Positions 10,584 to 21,844 of a stretch of DNA of 64,000 nucleotides are shown here, one piece after another (within the stretch, counting starts at the first letter, position 1; every line of letters starts with the position of its first letter). The position numbers were made by a program, and so were the translations under genes. The stretch is from positions 21,150 through 85,149 of the forward strand of contig JASCIV010000012.1 of the NCBI GenBank assembly GCA_030374735.1, in the 5' to 3' direction. Source of the DNA: Gracilaria caudata. Lineage: Eukaryota > Rhodophyta > Florideophyceae > Gracilariales > Gracilariaceae. The notes under the pieces were generated by a model. That model was given only the letters and a program-made list of their open reading frames with translations. It did no database searches and was not told where the DNA came from.

Positions 10584-11534
10584 TCAGCCTACTGGGAGGT
10601 GCGGGAAAACCAGATAAAAAATTGAATATATCTCAAAATCTATCTTTTTCGGAACTATTCCGTACATTTCAGATTTTTCCCTGAGCTCAACATACACTGC
10701 TTTGGCCGAAGACTCCTCCCAACCCAAGAAGTGCTGCTCGCGAATGTGTGTCTCCACCACATACGGTAGAACAATATAGGCTGACGACGCTGTAGAGTCA
10801 GTAGATTTCTCACGGATGTTGCGATAGAACTTTTCAAACCCTACAAGCTTTGGGTGATAATCTTCAAAAAGTTTCTTAGCCTTCTCACCAAGCCACTTCC
10901 GATGAAGCGTATTCACACTAGTAAAAACTTTCGGCCATTTGCATTCCATAACCAAAACTTTTCCAGAAGATACGACATGCATAGTAATAGAATCACTGTC
11001 CACTCCAGTTGGCAGCAAAACAGGAACAGAAATCCTTTTAGTAGCAGTGTTAGGTTCTTCCCATTCTGAAAACGAATACATCGGCTTAAACAATTTGTGG
11101 AAATGAGTCTTTGAGTCTTCATTGTCTTCGGTTATTTCCACTACATCATCTGCATCAACTTCCGCTTCCTCAAACATAGGAGCGGTTGTTGTTATATTTT
11201 CCATATCATTGGAACACCTTGGTTTGACATCATTGTTCACAGGAGTATTATTTTCTGTTGCAGCAAGTCAGCTCATGATAAATTGAAGCAGCAATATGTG
11301 AGCGCATAACTTACTTTTGTGAAGATTAAGACTTCGGCGTACACGATTGTTTGCATTTCGGAAATTATCGAGCTTGTACTGGCTGAATAATTCCTCCATC
11401 TGATGCACGTACTTTGGGGACTCATCTCCAGTCAAAATCTTTTCGGCAAAAAGATGACGGAGCCGTTGGACAGCAGGGGCATCTTCATTAAGTCTCGGGA
11501 GTCTTTTCCCAGGAGCCATTGTGTGATGTCCCAC
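10584..11534 (-). CDS. Harbinger-like element accessory protein, two exons, intact
   Basis: Exon 1 is 11534-11315 and exon 2 is 11254-10584. The 60-nt intron has donor GTAAGT, a branch-like CTGAC and acceptor CAACAG. Splicing removes an in-frame stop and gives one open frame of 296 residues. The N-terminus (LFSQYKLDNFRNANNRVRR) is basic and may bind DNA. The middle is acidic (EEAEVDADDVVEITEDNED). The C-terminal half has VPVLLPTGVDSDSITMHVV and VLVMECKWPKVF. I do not know a named domain. The gene diverges from a PIF/Harbinger-type transposase 615 bp away, the usual two-gene layout of such elements, so a role as transposition cofactor is inferred. The start could be two codons earlier or later; ATG codons occur at 11534 and 11519. 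Confidence 0.62.
11255..11314 (-). other. 60-nt intron of the accessory gene
   Basis: On the minus strand GTAAGT starts at 11314 and CAG ends at 11255, with GCTGACTT about 12 nt upstream of the acceptor. Phase 1. The intron contains an in-frame TGA, so splicing is needed for a full protein. Confidence 0.65.
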
Positions 11535-12149
11535 GAGGATGGCATGAAGATGTGAGTCGCCTGCGTTTTAGTCTAAGTACAAATTTCGCGCCTTAATCTC
11601 TCGTGAGATTACGTCTCTGAATTATAATAACGTTGTTTTAAATTTTCTATTGTAATCGATCAATCGAAAGTACTGATTATGTGATCGATTTTTTGTTTTG
11701 ATTGGTCGATCACATGTACATCTAGATTAGTTCATGGAGTGGTACGCAATTACAGGTTTGTCAAGTATATGTATAAAGAGGATAAACTGTGTTTTTTTTT
11801 CTATTCAGCGTATTTTGCTAGTAATCGACTCTGTAATTCAGTCGATTTGAGCTCTGATCGCCAATCAGAGCTGTTTCGATCGGTCGATCTCTGAATCTCA
11901 ACAAGGACATGGGACACTGTACTCATTTGACAGCAAGCGACCTTTCATAAAGTAAACAAGGTGTCAATTCGAATATTTACTTTGCGCCAAAACTCAAGTA
12001 ATCGAGGAATACATTTTTGAAATTTCAAGTCGTGATAGATTTCAAACTTGTTCTGCAATCGGCTTAGTAAAATCTTGAATTTCTGATAATGAAAATTTTT
12101 TTTCACAGATAAGCGGTCAAAAGTTACCGCCAGACGCATTAGAGTCTGC
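11535..12149. promoter_or_regulatory. Divergent intergenic region of the Harbinger-like pair
   Basis: About 615 bp between two divergent genes. AT-rich, with repeated CGATC/GATCG motifs (for example GATCGATCAATCGA near 11660, GATCGGTCGATC near 11878). No defined core promoter can be proven; the shared-promoter role is inferred from gene orientation. Confidence 0.35.
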
Positions 12150-13026
12150 ATGGCGTCCGTACCTTCCTCCTTCGCGTTCGAAAACGAGGCCGCTCAGATC
12201 CTGCGTTGCGAGCTTGGGTCTACATTAGGAAATGAAAGACTTTTCCGTGCGGTTTTTGGCGTTCCCCTTTGTCTGTTCCCGGAGGTTTGGCGCAATATTG
12301 GTCGGCATCTACCGCCGAAAACGGAGGCTAAGCATCTACTTTGCGCTCTCATGTTTTTGCGTTTGTACGACACCGAAAATGTTCTCTCCCCTCTTGCGCA
12401 ATGCGACGAGAAGTCTTTACGAAAGTGGGTCTCGGTCGTGGTGCCGGCGTTGGCAAGGATGAATGTGGTAAGTCTTGAAGTTCTTTCTTTTACTGGTGCC
12501 TTATCTAACCCATGTAAGATTATATGGAATGAGCGGTTGCGCAATCGCAAGCATTCGCGGTTCAAGGTTTCCGTGGATGGAACAGACTGCGCTATTTTAG
12601 AGCCCACGCCGTTTCACTCCAAGTGGTTTAGTCACAAGTTGAATGGACCTGGAGTCAGATACGAGGTAGCGGTCGCGATTGATAGCGGTGAAATAGTTTG
12701 GTTGCATGGACTATTTCCTTGTGGAAGTTGCACTGATTTGGTTATATATTGCCTTCGACTAAAGCAGTGTTTGAATTCAGATGAAATAGTTGTTGCAGAT
12801 GCTGGTTACCCAGATCACACTACAGGTTTTACTTCAACTAATCGTGAATCAAGATTCTTCAGCTACCTACGAGCTCGCCACGAAGCTGTTAACAAACGTC
12901 TGGAGCAGTTTCAGGCTATAGTGCGTTCTTTTTGACACGAAAAGAGCAAACATGCGGACGTTTTCTTTGCAGTCGCGGGCCTTACGTAGCTCATGTTGAG
13001 ATGGGAACCAGTTTTCCTTGGCTAGT
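12150..13026 (+). pseudogene. PIF/Harbinger-like DDE_Tnp_4 transposase, three late stops
   Basis: Frame open from ATG at 12150 to a TGA at 12933. Typical blocks are VSVDGTDCAI (first Asp), WFSHKLNGPGVRYEVAVAI, VWLHGLFPCGSCTDL and EIVVADAGYPD (second Asp). ARHEAVNKRL follows, where the catalytic Glu lies. The same frame continues past the TGA with HEKSKHADVFFAVAGL, then TAG (12987) and TAG (13023). In family members this region is coding, so these are nonsense mutations (CGA to TGA and CAG to TAG would explain the first two). A 51-nt phase-0 intron is inferred at 12468-12518. The partner accessory gene diverges to the left. Confidence 0.82.
12468..12518 (+). other. 51-nt intron inside the Harbinger-like transposase
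   Basis: GTAAGT donor, TTATCTAAC branch-like motif and TAAG acceptor. It is a multiple of three without stops, so the ORF reads through. The second copy at 27194-27250 has an intron at exactly the same codon junction with different sequence, which supports real splicing. Confidence 0.75.
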
Positions 13027-13549
13027 AAACTTTGTGAAAGCATATTTGTTCTTGGGAAGAACACGTTTTTCGCTCTATTAGAAGCACGAGAAATCGCGAT
13101 TTCCCGCATCTTCCTGGCTGACAGAGACGGTCTCATGAGAACAGCTCAGAAAAAAAAACAGCGAGCATTACGGTAGGAGCACAACGAACGCACCGTTGGT
13201 TTTCTCCATGGAAGCGAACGGTGGATTTCTTCAAAAATCAAGGCCAACTAGAAGGTCACATGGACGGGTTATGAGTGTCAGTTGGTCAACTTGTCTCCAG
13301 AGAAGTAACTGACCAATCTCGGAACTCAAAGAATACACTGCAGGTCTTGGACCAGATTTCGGACATCGTACGCGCGACGAGGCTCGTACTACGACCACAG
13401 TGAGAGTTCATCTCTCTCCCTTTTCCAAAGCTCGAGATGAACATTACAAATCTGTTGTTATGCATTTCACGCTCGGTGCATAAGTTGATCTCTGAATTCT
13501 TAGGCAAAGCAGTCGTACGTTGCAACGGTTAAACATGAGAGATTCTAGC
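13027..13549. other. Region without a recognised gene
   Basis: Contains short ORFs on both strands without recognisable domains. It probably includes the right end of the Harbinger-like element, but I could not match a terminal repeat with the sequence near 10462-10584. Confidence 0.4.
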
Positions 13550-16500
13550 CCAGCCAAGAGAACAATGAATAACAATCTTGGCTCCTCATCTTCATTGCAT
13601 AATCTTTCCCAGCACGACAGATCTATTATATTTGAGCACATCTCGCATTCATTCTTGCGAGAGCTATACACTCCACAACCAGAAGTGAATGAAAATCACA
13701 CAGAGCTGCATGAACTGTCAAAGTTGCGGTTTCTAGGCAATGCAACGCCGCTGCTAGTAGAACTCGTCCACTATCCAGACCTGATCAATCCCGAAACCAA
13801 AGACTAACCCTGTTTCCAGAGGGTAACGCCGATAAGCTCTTAGACGTAGAGTACTTATCAAAGCAGTTTCTAAGCACGCGTGAAATTGATATACCTTCTG
13901 CAGTTTGGACGTGTTGGAAGCGATATTGTTTTGCATCCTTAGTTATAGGGAAGAACCCGCGCTTCAGAGAAAAGGTTCTCGCCATTTACGAACGTATGAA
14001 AAGGCTACACGTCGATCTTGAAAGCGCAGCAAATTTTGTGCGTCCACGTCATCGAGGCGCACGTAAATCTCATGCAACCCGAGAAGCGAACATTGAGTGT
14101 GACACAACCTATGAACATCGATATCAAGTAAAAGATTTCGCTCGATCTTTGTTGCCATTCATGTTTGGAAAGGCGCAAAGAGATGCTGTTCATGGAAAGT
14201 TGTGTGTAAGAGCCGTTCGAATATTGCCTGGTTTGTCTCTGAATTTCTTGTATCACCACCCGAATCCAACATCCGAACAAAACAGTGATTCAATTGCGCT
14301 GATCGACGAATTTCTTTCTCGACAGTGAGCCTTTCATCGGCTTGGGAGTCGGAACATGTACACAGCGATTGATGACCTGCCTCAGTATGTCTGCGAGTGC
14401 CACCCCGCTTGCTTTGCCGACGTCTGTCGAAACTCATTGGCTGTTACATTTGAGAGGTTTTCAAAGATATCACAGGAGCTCAAACCTCAGGAGAAAGAGA
14501 AAGAATTTATCCTCGACCTTTTGTTCTCCCCATTAACAGACAATATTGTAGAGACATGCGATAACGCTGTAGCGGAGCTTCTGACCGTTCCAATGCGAAT
14601 GGTTTACAGATGCCGTTGCGTTCTACAGAAGGTCTTAAACCGCCCCCATATGTTACTTGAACCACGGCGATTATCTGAACATGGTCTTCGATCTCGTGCA
14701 CTTCACCCCTTGAATCGTATCCCGTCTACTGTACTGGACTCGATCTCAACTTTTTTGGACGTGGCATTGCGAGCAGATCCGGCTGCATGTGGGGGCGTTG
14801 TGACCTACAAACTATGCGACCCAGAAGTGAAGACGTACGCCAAGCTTTTCAAGCTGGTTCACACAATAATGATCGGGCAGCTCGGCGAAAACGAAGTTGG
14901 TTCTGTAGTTCCTCATCCTTTGAGCGCATTGTCGGCGAGTACTTAGACGAACGAGATGGTCGGCTTAGCTTTGCACGAAGCGATCACAATGTATGTATTC
15001 ACTGCTGTGAACTTGGAATCGCACTCCATACGTTGGAATTAGAGATGAAGCTAATGCCTTCGACGGCTGGCGATGTAACCCGCCAATTGCGAGAGGCCCA
15101 GGTACAAAGTGCACGGGAGGATCTCAGAGCTCATTTGGCGCTTAATAGAAATGTGCGATCGCACCTTAAAAAGCTGGTAGACTTCTTCAAAACGGTAGAG
15201 AACGAGAGAAGAATGTTGCGCTTACAAGAGGAAGAGTCACAGAACTCTTCGCCATTTTGGAATTCATTGGCACCGGGGTGTGGCTTACTAACACATTCAG
15301 ATGACATGTCCTCGGTGGAAATTCCGTATTTTGTTCGAGATTCTCTCTCTTCTCATTAGTGTGAACGCTCATGTCTCTCCGATCACCGGAAATGCCACTG
15401 TGTTCTCAACAGAGCAAGGAGAATGTCCCCATAGTTCTAGTAGTTTTTTCGAGAAGCTGCTCTTAGATCATCTGCTTACCTGTCGTAGAGAACGAGTTAA
15501 GGTGGTGTTGTCTGACTGCGCCAGCGTAGGAAAGAGTTTTGTAACTTGCGTAGCATTTACCCCAGTTCATGATTGACTCACGATTTTGTGATGCGTTTTC
15601 GATGCGTTTCATGGCCAACTGTCACGGTAAGTAGCACTGCGATTCTCTCTTCAAACAGATGCGAAGGAAAGGGACCAATACAACATTTGTGTCAATTGAC
15701 GGCCTCTTAGACATATTTAAAGACATCCACCGGAGCAACGGTGCACGTGTAGTAGCTTATGCCCTAGATCCGATCTCAAGCACGAATTGGACTGAAGTTG
15801 TTAATCGTGCTGAGTATGAGACGGTACCGCCACCATATCTCGGTTTCAATCATTTCCATGTGCACTATGCGTGCACCGCAAAGCCGAATGCTCGTTCTTG
15901 GCCACCGTCTACATTATTGGAGCTACTAGCTATATCTTCCTGAAGAAGCCAACTGCGTTCGACTTTGTCCCTGGCCAATTGAAGACACTTCAGGTTACAT
16001 CTCGTTTGATAACCGCCCGGTAGATGTCCCTGCCGCCAAATCTTGCTTAAGAAAAGTAGCACCGACCAGGAGTTATGAAAGAAATGAAGCACATTGGCAT
16101 TCGGTCATTCATCCTGAGCATCCCTTTCGAGAAGGGGGAGATGGAGTTGTGTCACAAAGAGCGGCGCGAATAGTGGGACAGAACTCAAGCGCATTTGAAA
16201 AGTACGCAGCAGATTTGAGAGGCAGTAGCAGATTGGCCAAGCGCTCTTGGCCTGAAGAAATGCAACGACCTTATGTCCCGAACTCGGCAAATGTCAAATT
16301 CGCACCCAAAAACTGGGTGCTAAGGATATCTACGTCCCATTTCAAGAATTCAATTGGATAAACCATCCCGAGATATCCACCTGTCAACTTCGTGAACGCT
16401 TTAGATGGACTGGGTCCAAGATGCTACTCAACGCTCCACCAAATAACAGAAACGAATATTGAGCCTCCATTCTCTGTTCTGAAGGGAACCTGCGCGTCAA

Positions 16501-16676
16501 CCTCTATTGTGCGATTCAACGAACAGGTTTCCGATAAATCTGTGTCTGTTAGCTCTTTGGATTTGTATGCGGCAATTCGGGAGGATATCTTGGGATCTAC
16601 TGTGACCGAAAACTATCTCGTACCGTGTGCTATTGCGGCAAGTGAAAAGCATGCTCCAAATACCACAAATACTTGA
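13550..16676 (+). pseudogene. Decayed large ORF, possibly a distant DUF7869-like transposase
   Basis: A chain of + strand open segments (13550-13807, 13811-14328, 14356-14946, about 14900-15359, 15301-15576, 15659-15943, 16149-16361, 16392-16676) is broken by frameshifts and stops. Within segments the protein is well ordered and not low-complexity. The part at 14985-15020 reads DHNVCIHCCELGIALHTLELEM. The tract around 15390-15570 includes VVLSDCASVGKSFVTC, and DAFHGQ follows near 15600. The order Cys-motif, D-C-x-GK block, then F-G/H-x-basic resembles the DUF7869 transposon at 5427-7864, but similarity is weak. Treat this assignment as a hypothesis. No terminal repeats were found. Confidence 0.4.
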
Positions 16677-16907
16677 AGGACAACAAAGAGAGAGAGGAAA
16701 CGCAGAAGGCCAGTCGGCAAGCGTTCTGCCTATCAGATTTGCCGTCAAGATGTACAGCTAATGCGGAAGTTAAGGATCAAACGGCCGCAAGAACAAAACG
16801 CATAACACAATGCATTAAATGACGCCAACAATAACCGGAGTAGCACGATGCCCACAGGAGGTTCGAGCGAAACGTTTGCCCGGTTTCGCGAAAGGTACTG
16901 AGAGACC

Positions 16908-17816
16908 TCACCAAATTCGTTCCGAAAGCAGTTCCATGGCAAAGTCCTCATGGAGAACGACCGATTGGCATCCGAGACGGTAGAGTTTCTTGCGTGGCAA
17001 TGAAAGCACGATGAATCGCGAGACCGGAGAGACGGTCTTCTGCTTTATCAAACCAGAACAGCATTGCACAAACTGCACAAATTGAACTGCCATTTTGTGG
17101 CTCGCCGGATACGTCTTCAGGCCAATAGCCACGACCTCAAACAATGGCAATCTCCGAGCTCGACGAAGTTCAATTAAAGCTTTCAAAAAGCCGACTAGCT
17201 CGTTCTTTAACCTTTGCTGCTCTACGGAATCCGTACTCGCGCAGAGAGTAAAGAGGTTTATCTCAAGATTTGTATATGCTCTTCTACTGCCCTCATCTGA
17301 TGGTTTGGCTTGCCGAACCCTTGCAAGACTTCCACATGTTTCGACATCACCCAAAACCACTTTCAAGGATGAATAATCAGCATCGCTCAGTGCAGTCTGT
17401 AACACACAAGCTGCATACACATTGCCATCCGGATTTGGCTCTACGTCAGTGCTCAGGATTTGCACTGGCGGTGCTTACGATCTCTGGTGTTCAGGCCTTG
17501 CAATCTCGCCAAATGGGTAGTCAGAATAGCAATGATATTGATGATCGTATCTTTTGGCAACGGTTTTGACAGAAAGCAGGACGTCTTCGACGGATTCGGC
17601 CTTGAGCATCTTCAATCTTTTCAAACGATTCAGAAGTCGTCGTACAGCACGAACGTCATCCAGGTTATCGAAGTTTGGCAACCGTCGATATGTCATTCGA
17701 GGGACATGACGCTTAACAATTTTACCATGTTTTACTGTTCTTCTTGGCAGATGTTTAAGTTTTCTTTCTTGTAAGTAGTTGGATTTCTTGAGAACGTATA
17801 ACGAGCGTTTGCTCAC
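16908..17816 (-). pseudogene. Unknown gene convergent with the 13.5-16.7 kb tract
   Basis: Two adjoining minus-strand ORFs. 17816-17475 gives a basic protein with RRLLNRLKRLKMLKAE. 17465-16908 gives DVEPNPDGNVYAACVLQTAL and later NELVGFLKALIELRRARRLP. They are separated by a stop and 9 nt and may be one damaged gene. No domain recognised. Convergence with the large + strand tract recalls the piggyBac arrangement, so it may be an element accessory gene (inferred). Confidence 0.35.
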
Positions 17817-18136
17817 ACATTATTTTTCAGAAAGTACCAGATATGTAATTTCATGCAATGGACCTCGTCCGACAGACAGTGGAATAAAGTCCTCTTTGCT
17901 GCCGATGACACAGAAGGGCTGCAGAACGTCTAGGAATGATATCTCTTTAACAAATTGGGGAGGTTTTGTTCGAGAAGAAACCAGAGAAGAACAGCCTGGG
18001 ACAGTAGAAGAATATTGAGATACAAATCTTCCGCCAACCGGACGCTGTCATTGAACTTGTATTTGTCGCGTAGTAAGAGTGTGAAATGGTTGCGTCATTT
18101 GAATGAGAAAACAAGCCGTATTTGATATACGACCTA

Positions 18137-18160
18137 ACGTTTGAACGGAAATTCGAAACG
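18137..18160 (+). repeat. Left terminal inverted repeat of the pogo-like element
   Basis: Perfect inverted match to 20599-20622; flanked by TA. Confidence 0.92.
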
Positions 18161-18442
18161 TTTTCAGAATATCGAAACAGGGCAACACCCTCGTCAATGA
18201 ACATTTCGCGCCAAACCTGAGCTCAAACTCGAAGCAGTCGAGCTCTATCTCTCCTGTAGCGCAGTTTAGGCTTTCTTCTTCAGCTTTTCTCAAGGGAAGG
18301 AGACGGCAGAACATTGCCGAAACGCTTCCCAGTGCTCAAGAATGCTGAAAAGGCATTATGTGTGAGCAAAAACACTTAAAAAGTAAGCCCTTTACATCAC
18401 GACGGTACGTCATGCTTTCATCTTTTTCGCGATTGATACACG

Positions 18443-20027
18443 ATGAAAGACTACGAAAGACTTCAAAACGCGTTTTGGGACTTCAATGACGACCCCAACG
18501 AGTCTTTTACTGACGTCATCAAGCGCTACAATCTCTCCAAATGTCGAATCTTTCGCGCGTATCACTGATGGACTTCTAATCTTCCAGAGGCCCAACCAAC
18601 GGAGCCAGATGATGTACACTTAGATGGGGTTCTCGGTCGTGGTCGACGGCGTTTACTAGATGGAGGAGACGAGCATCTCATTTCGCAGGCAATTTAGCAT
18701 TTTGCCTCAAACAAAACCCCGCTCGACGGCCAAAGCGTAGCGCAATTAGCGGCGCCTCTCATTGAACTAAAGCCATAGTATATACAAAGACAATTGAATC
18801 TCCGTAATGGCACGCCGTCACTCTCATTGGTATCAGACTTTGTTCTTCGGCACCCAAAGCTCGAGCTAAAATTGGTACAAATTTTGGAAGACAAACGTAT
18901 TCTTGCGGGTCCCAAGACAAACCATCGCGGAGCATACCAGTCGACTTAACGCCATGATGAATAGGTGGAACATCAAAAGTCCTGAGCAAGTCTTCAACAT
19001 TGACGAGAGCGGTGTCATCTTTGCACGTGTCACTGGTCGATCGCGCCGCAAGGGAATTGGTCCCGCTGAAGAACGCCTTGTGCGAACGAACCTCGCAACG
19101 AAAGGAACCCTACCCCATGTCACAATTATGGGGGTCGTCAACGCAGCAGGACAAAAATTTTCTCCAATTGTTGTCTTCCCTGGAAAGAACGCCAGGTATA
19201 GAAGAGTTAGCGGCGAGTACGAAACTGTTCACAAGTATCTCTCGCATTCTTATGTGTACCATCTAGATCCCGCCTGCGTGGATAAGGATGTCATCTTTGA
19301 CTGGAGTAAACAATTCGTGATTGAAACGGAAGAGCTGCGAAAGAAACAAAACAAGCTTTTGTTGATCATGGATGGATACAAAAGCCATATGCAGTACAAT
19401 TCTCTCCGAACGCTAAAGGACGGTAACATTTTTGTGGACGGCCTCTCTTCCCATGTCTCACATGTTCTACAGCCACTTGACGTCGGAGTGTTTTCGCCAT
19501 TCAAGTCTTTCTTGCAGAAAGAGCTGCACACGAGAGCGAGAAATTTGGACAAACTGGATGTATTTGAAGTTTCTAACTGCATCTCGAACGCTTATGATTT
19601 GGCCTTCACTCTGAAGAATACCATCGCAGGGTTCGCTAAAACAGGCACGTGGTGCGCTACAACTCAGCGCGCAAGCTTTGAACTCCTACGAAACATCTCG
19701 TACTATGCGGAAAGTGGATCTCCTGCAGAGCTTACATTGGAAGAGTTAGTGTCGTCCTTCAATTCAAAGTCGCGCTCGCTACTGGCCAGTACCGTCGTCG
19801 AAGAGCGGAAGACGACTCAGGTTATCACCAAGAGAGGCTCTTATCTGACGGACAGCGCAGTTGTAGAGGCTCTTGACAAAAGATACAAGAAGCTTGCTTC
19901 CGAAGAAGCTGCAAAGAAAGAAAAGGCCGACGGGAAGAAGAATTTTGTGGCTGCAAGAGCACCGCGCATGAGGCTTCTTCACGATCCATCGGATGGAACG
20001 CCGGCAGAATTGCGTCATCTTATGTAA
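18443..20027 (+). pseudogene. Pogo/Tigger-like transposase (CENP-B HTH plus DDE_1), three stops and a frameshift
   Basis: The ATG at 18443 begins MKDYERLQNAFWDFNDDP, a pogo-type helix-turn-helix region (SFTDVIKRYNLSK). The frame continues through in-frame TGA (18566), TAG (18695) and TAG (18776) with NGTPSLSLVSDFVLRHPKLE, the CENP-B-type second DNA-binding block. A frameshift near 18905-18925 leads into the catalytic half. This has VFNIDESG (first Asp), LLIMDGYKSHM (second Asp) and HVLQPLDVGVFSPFKS (third acidic residue region). The C-terminal ~60 residues are basic. TIR and TA duplication fit this family. Dead copy; a related intact copy elsewhere would be its source. Confidence 0.88.
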
Positions 20028-20598
20028 GTAGCCCCGGCGGGGGCTACAAAGAGGAAGGGGCTGAATGCCTCGAGGCGTTTGAGGCGTGCTGTAAGATGCA
20101 CGCGGGCGGCAGGTGATTGTGCGGAAGCAGTGGAGGATATAGCTCATATACATGCTCTTGCGCCTCGTCGGCTTCAGCTTTCGGAGGGGCTGAAGGCGTC
20201 AAGAAAGAATAGAAGATTCATCCGGATGGTGCGCGCTCTAAGAGCTGTGAGAAAGAGCCGGGTGGTCAACTAAAATGGAGGTGATGGTAATGTCGGATTG
20301 GAGAAGTTCAAAGCTAATGAGGAGCTCGTTAGCGGCCGAGAGACATTCTACATGAATGCGGAGGACGCTCTTTCTTTTTTTGCAATAAATTTCGTTTCTC
20401 CGTTTCTGGGAAACTTGTGGTGTTTTAAGGGGTTATCTCAACCCCATTTTCATGGAAACCGCTACTTCAATTATCATGTGACTCTTTTAAATAGTATGCC
20501 AAGGTCCCTTCTACACTTAGAAGAGATTTCGGAAGATATCCTATTGTGGTTGCCAAGATATTGGCGCAAAACTTCGTCGGAGTCGTCGAAAATTTGGT

Positions 20599-20622
20599 CG
20601 TTTCGAATTTCCGTTCAAACGT
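20599..20622 (-). repeat. Right terminal inverted repeat of the pogo-like element
   Basis: Perfect inverted match to 18137-18160; followed by TA. Confidence 0.92.
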
Positions 20623-20624
20623 TA

Positions 20625-21210
20625 TATGAATAGCGTCGTCTTCTTCGCTCATATCTGTGTTCTCGGCAAAAGAGATCATAGTTTCGTTCCACATTTTGAT
20701 TTACAGGAGAAGGGTACGTACAGATTCTGGGGATTGGGCAATACGTAGCCAGTTTTACACATGTACGTCTTTTTTGGACCAACGAAAGTTTTCGGTCCAG
20801 TTGGAAGTTGGTCTTGGTCTCTGTTTGCATGCCACATGTTGGTATTTTCAGTGGAGTCCACTGTGCACTGTAGAAATAATGATTGCTCTACCGTTCTGTA
20901 AGAAGTGGGCACAACGACCATCAACGGTTCTTCGCTGGGCTTTTCTATCTGTTCGCTGTGTGTTTTTCGTCAAATTCTCATGGGCGCTCCTCTAACAGAT
21001 ACAAAGACTGAGTGCATCTCAGTGACGATTGTTCACTGCTCACCTGTGAGTAACAGGAAAACAGTTGCCCAACCCCGATTTGAAAGTGTTAATCTTGAGC
21101 TAAGGTCTGTTGCGCGAGGAAGCTTCACAAACACCTTCCAATATTTGCGAGTAGCTCTTGAGCAAATTTTCTGCTTTTTTGCTTATTTTCTGCTTCATGA
21201 TCCAAGCTCT
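20625..21210. other. Region without a recognised gene
   Basis: Short ORFs only. It lies between the pogo-like element and the end of the DIRS-like recombinase, and may include the DIRS-like 3' terminal sequence. No repeat partner was found on the other side. Confidence 0.4.
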
Positions 21211-21844
21211 TCAGTTTGTTAAATAGTGTCGTAGTGAAGATAAGGATTTCCAGCGCCCTGTGATGGCCATTGATTCAATAGAAACTCCATTAATGTATTC
21301 ATGCAAAGCTCCACCACTTCTTGCAGAATGAGTGCTAATCCGAAAGTTATCGATTCTAAGCTGAGTGCAGGCTTTCTTGAGCTTCTTTGTATACGTTTCG
21401 TCAGACAATTTGGAGAGCTTTGTCTCCAGAAACAGTAGGACAATTTGCCTTAAGCGCTTTCAAAGCTGTAACGGGTTCCTTCTTTCTTAGTGGAACAAAT
21501 TGGTAAGGTCCGGTTTTGCCGTCCTTGATGCACACTCCTGCCGTTCCTGGTTCAAATGTAGACACACGGGGATCTCCTGGTAGAGCGACTAGGTTCCACG
21601 TCAAATCGAGTACCTCACCAGCACGTAAACATCCATTTTAAGAAATGAAGATAGCCACTGCTGCAGAGAAATTTCCGTTCGTTAAAAACCAGCCAGCAAT
21701 AGCATTTGCGAATTGCATTATGAGAGAAACGGATGATTCGGATCGGTTTGCGTTGTCCCTGCCATCTAAAGCTCGGGTAGAGAGTCCTAATTTCTTTTTC
21801 GTGGCTGGTACCACTAGATCTATAGCACAGATTAAATTGGACAT
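21211..21844 (-). pseudogene. DIRS-like tyrosine recombinase (frame breaks)
   Basis: Three overlapping segments (21844-21638, 21604-21401, 21408-21211). Box I reads NGCLRAGEVLDLTW with the catalytic Arg. The C-terminal part has THSARSGGALHEY (His and second Arg) and MAITGRWKSLSSLRHYL (Trp or His position and the nucleophilic Tyr). This is the R-H-R-Y set of tyrosine recombinases. A stop just before box I (TAA near 21638) and a frame change near 21405 break the reading. An N-terminal part may lie at 21976-22386 in another frame. Confidence 0.8.

Larger units (their letters stand above)
18137..20622 (+). mobile_element. Pogo/Tigger-like element with 24-bp inverted repeats and TA duplication
   Basis: A perfect 24-bp inverted repeat starts ACGTTTGAACGG at 18137 and ends at 20622 as its reverse complement. 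TA lies immediately outside on both sides (18135-18136 and 20623-20624), the Tc1/mariner/pogo target duplication. The 2486-bp element encloses the DDE_1 transposase. Between the transposase end and the right repeat lies an Arg-rich short ORF (about 20048-20273) in another frame that may be a frameshifted C-terminus. The stretch 20274-20598 has no gene. Confidence 0.9.

Noticed and set aside
15627..15658. Possible 32-nt intron (GTAAGT to CAG)
   Set aside because: Shorter than the other introns and lacking a branch motif, in an already decayed tract.
20024..20051. Possible 28-nt intron at the end of the pogo transposase (GTAAGT to AAAG)
   Set aside because: Too short for splicing; a frameshift explains the Arg-rich downstream frame better.
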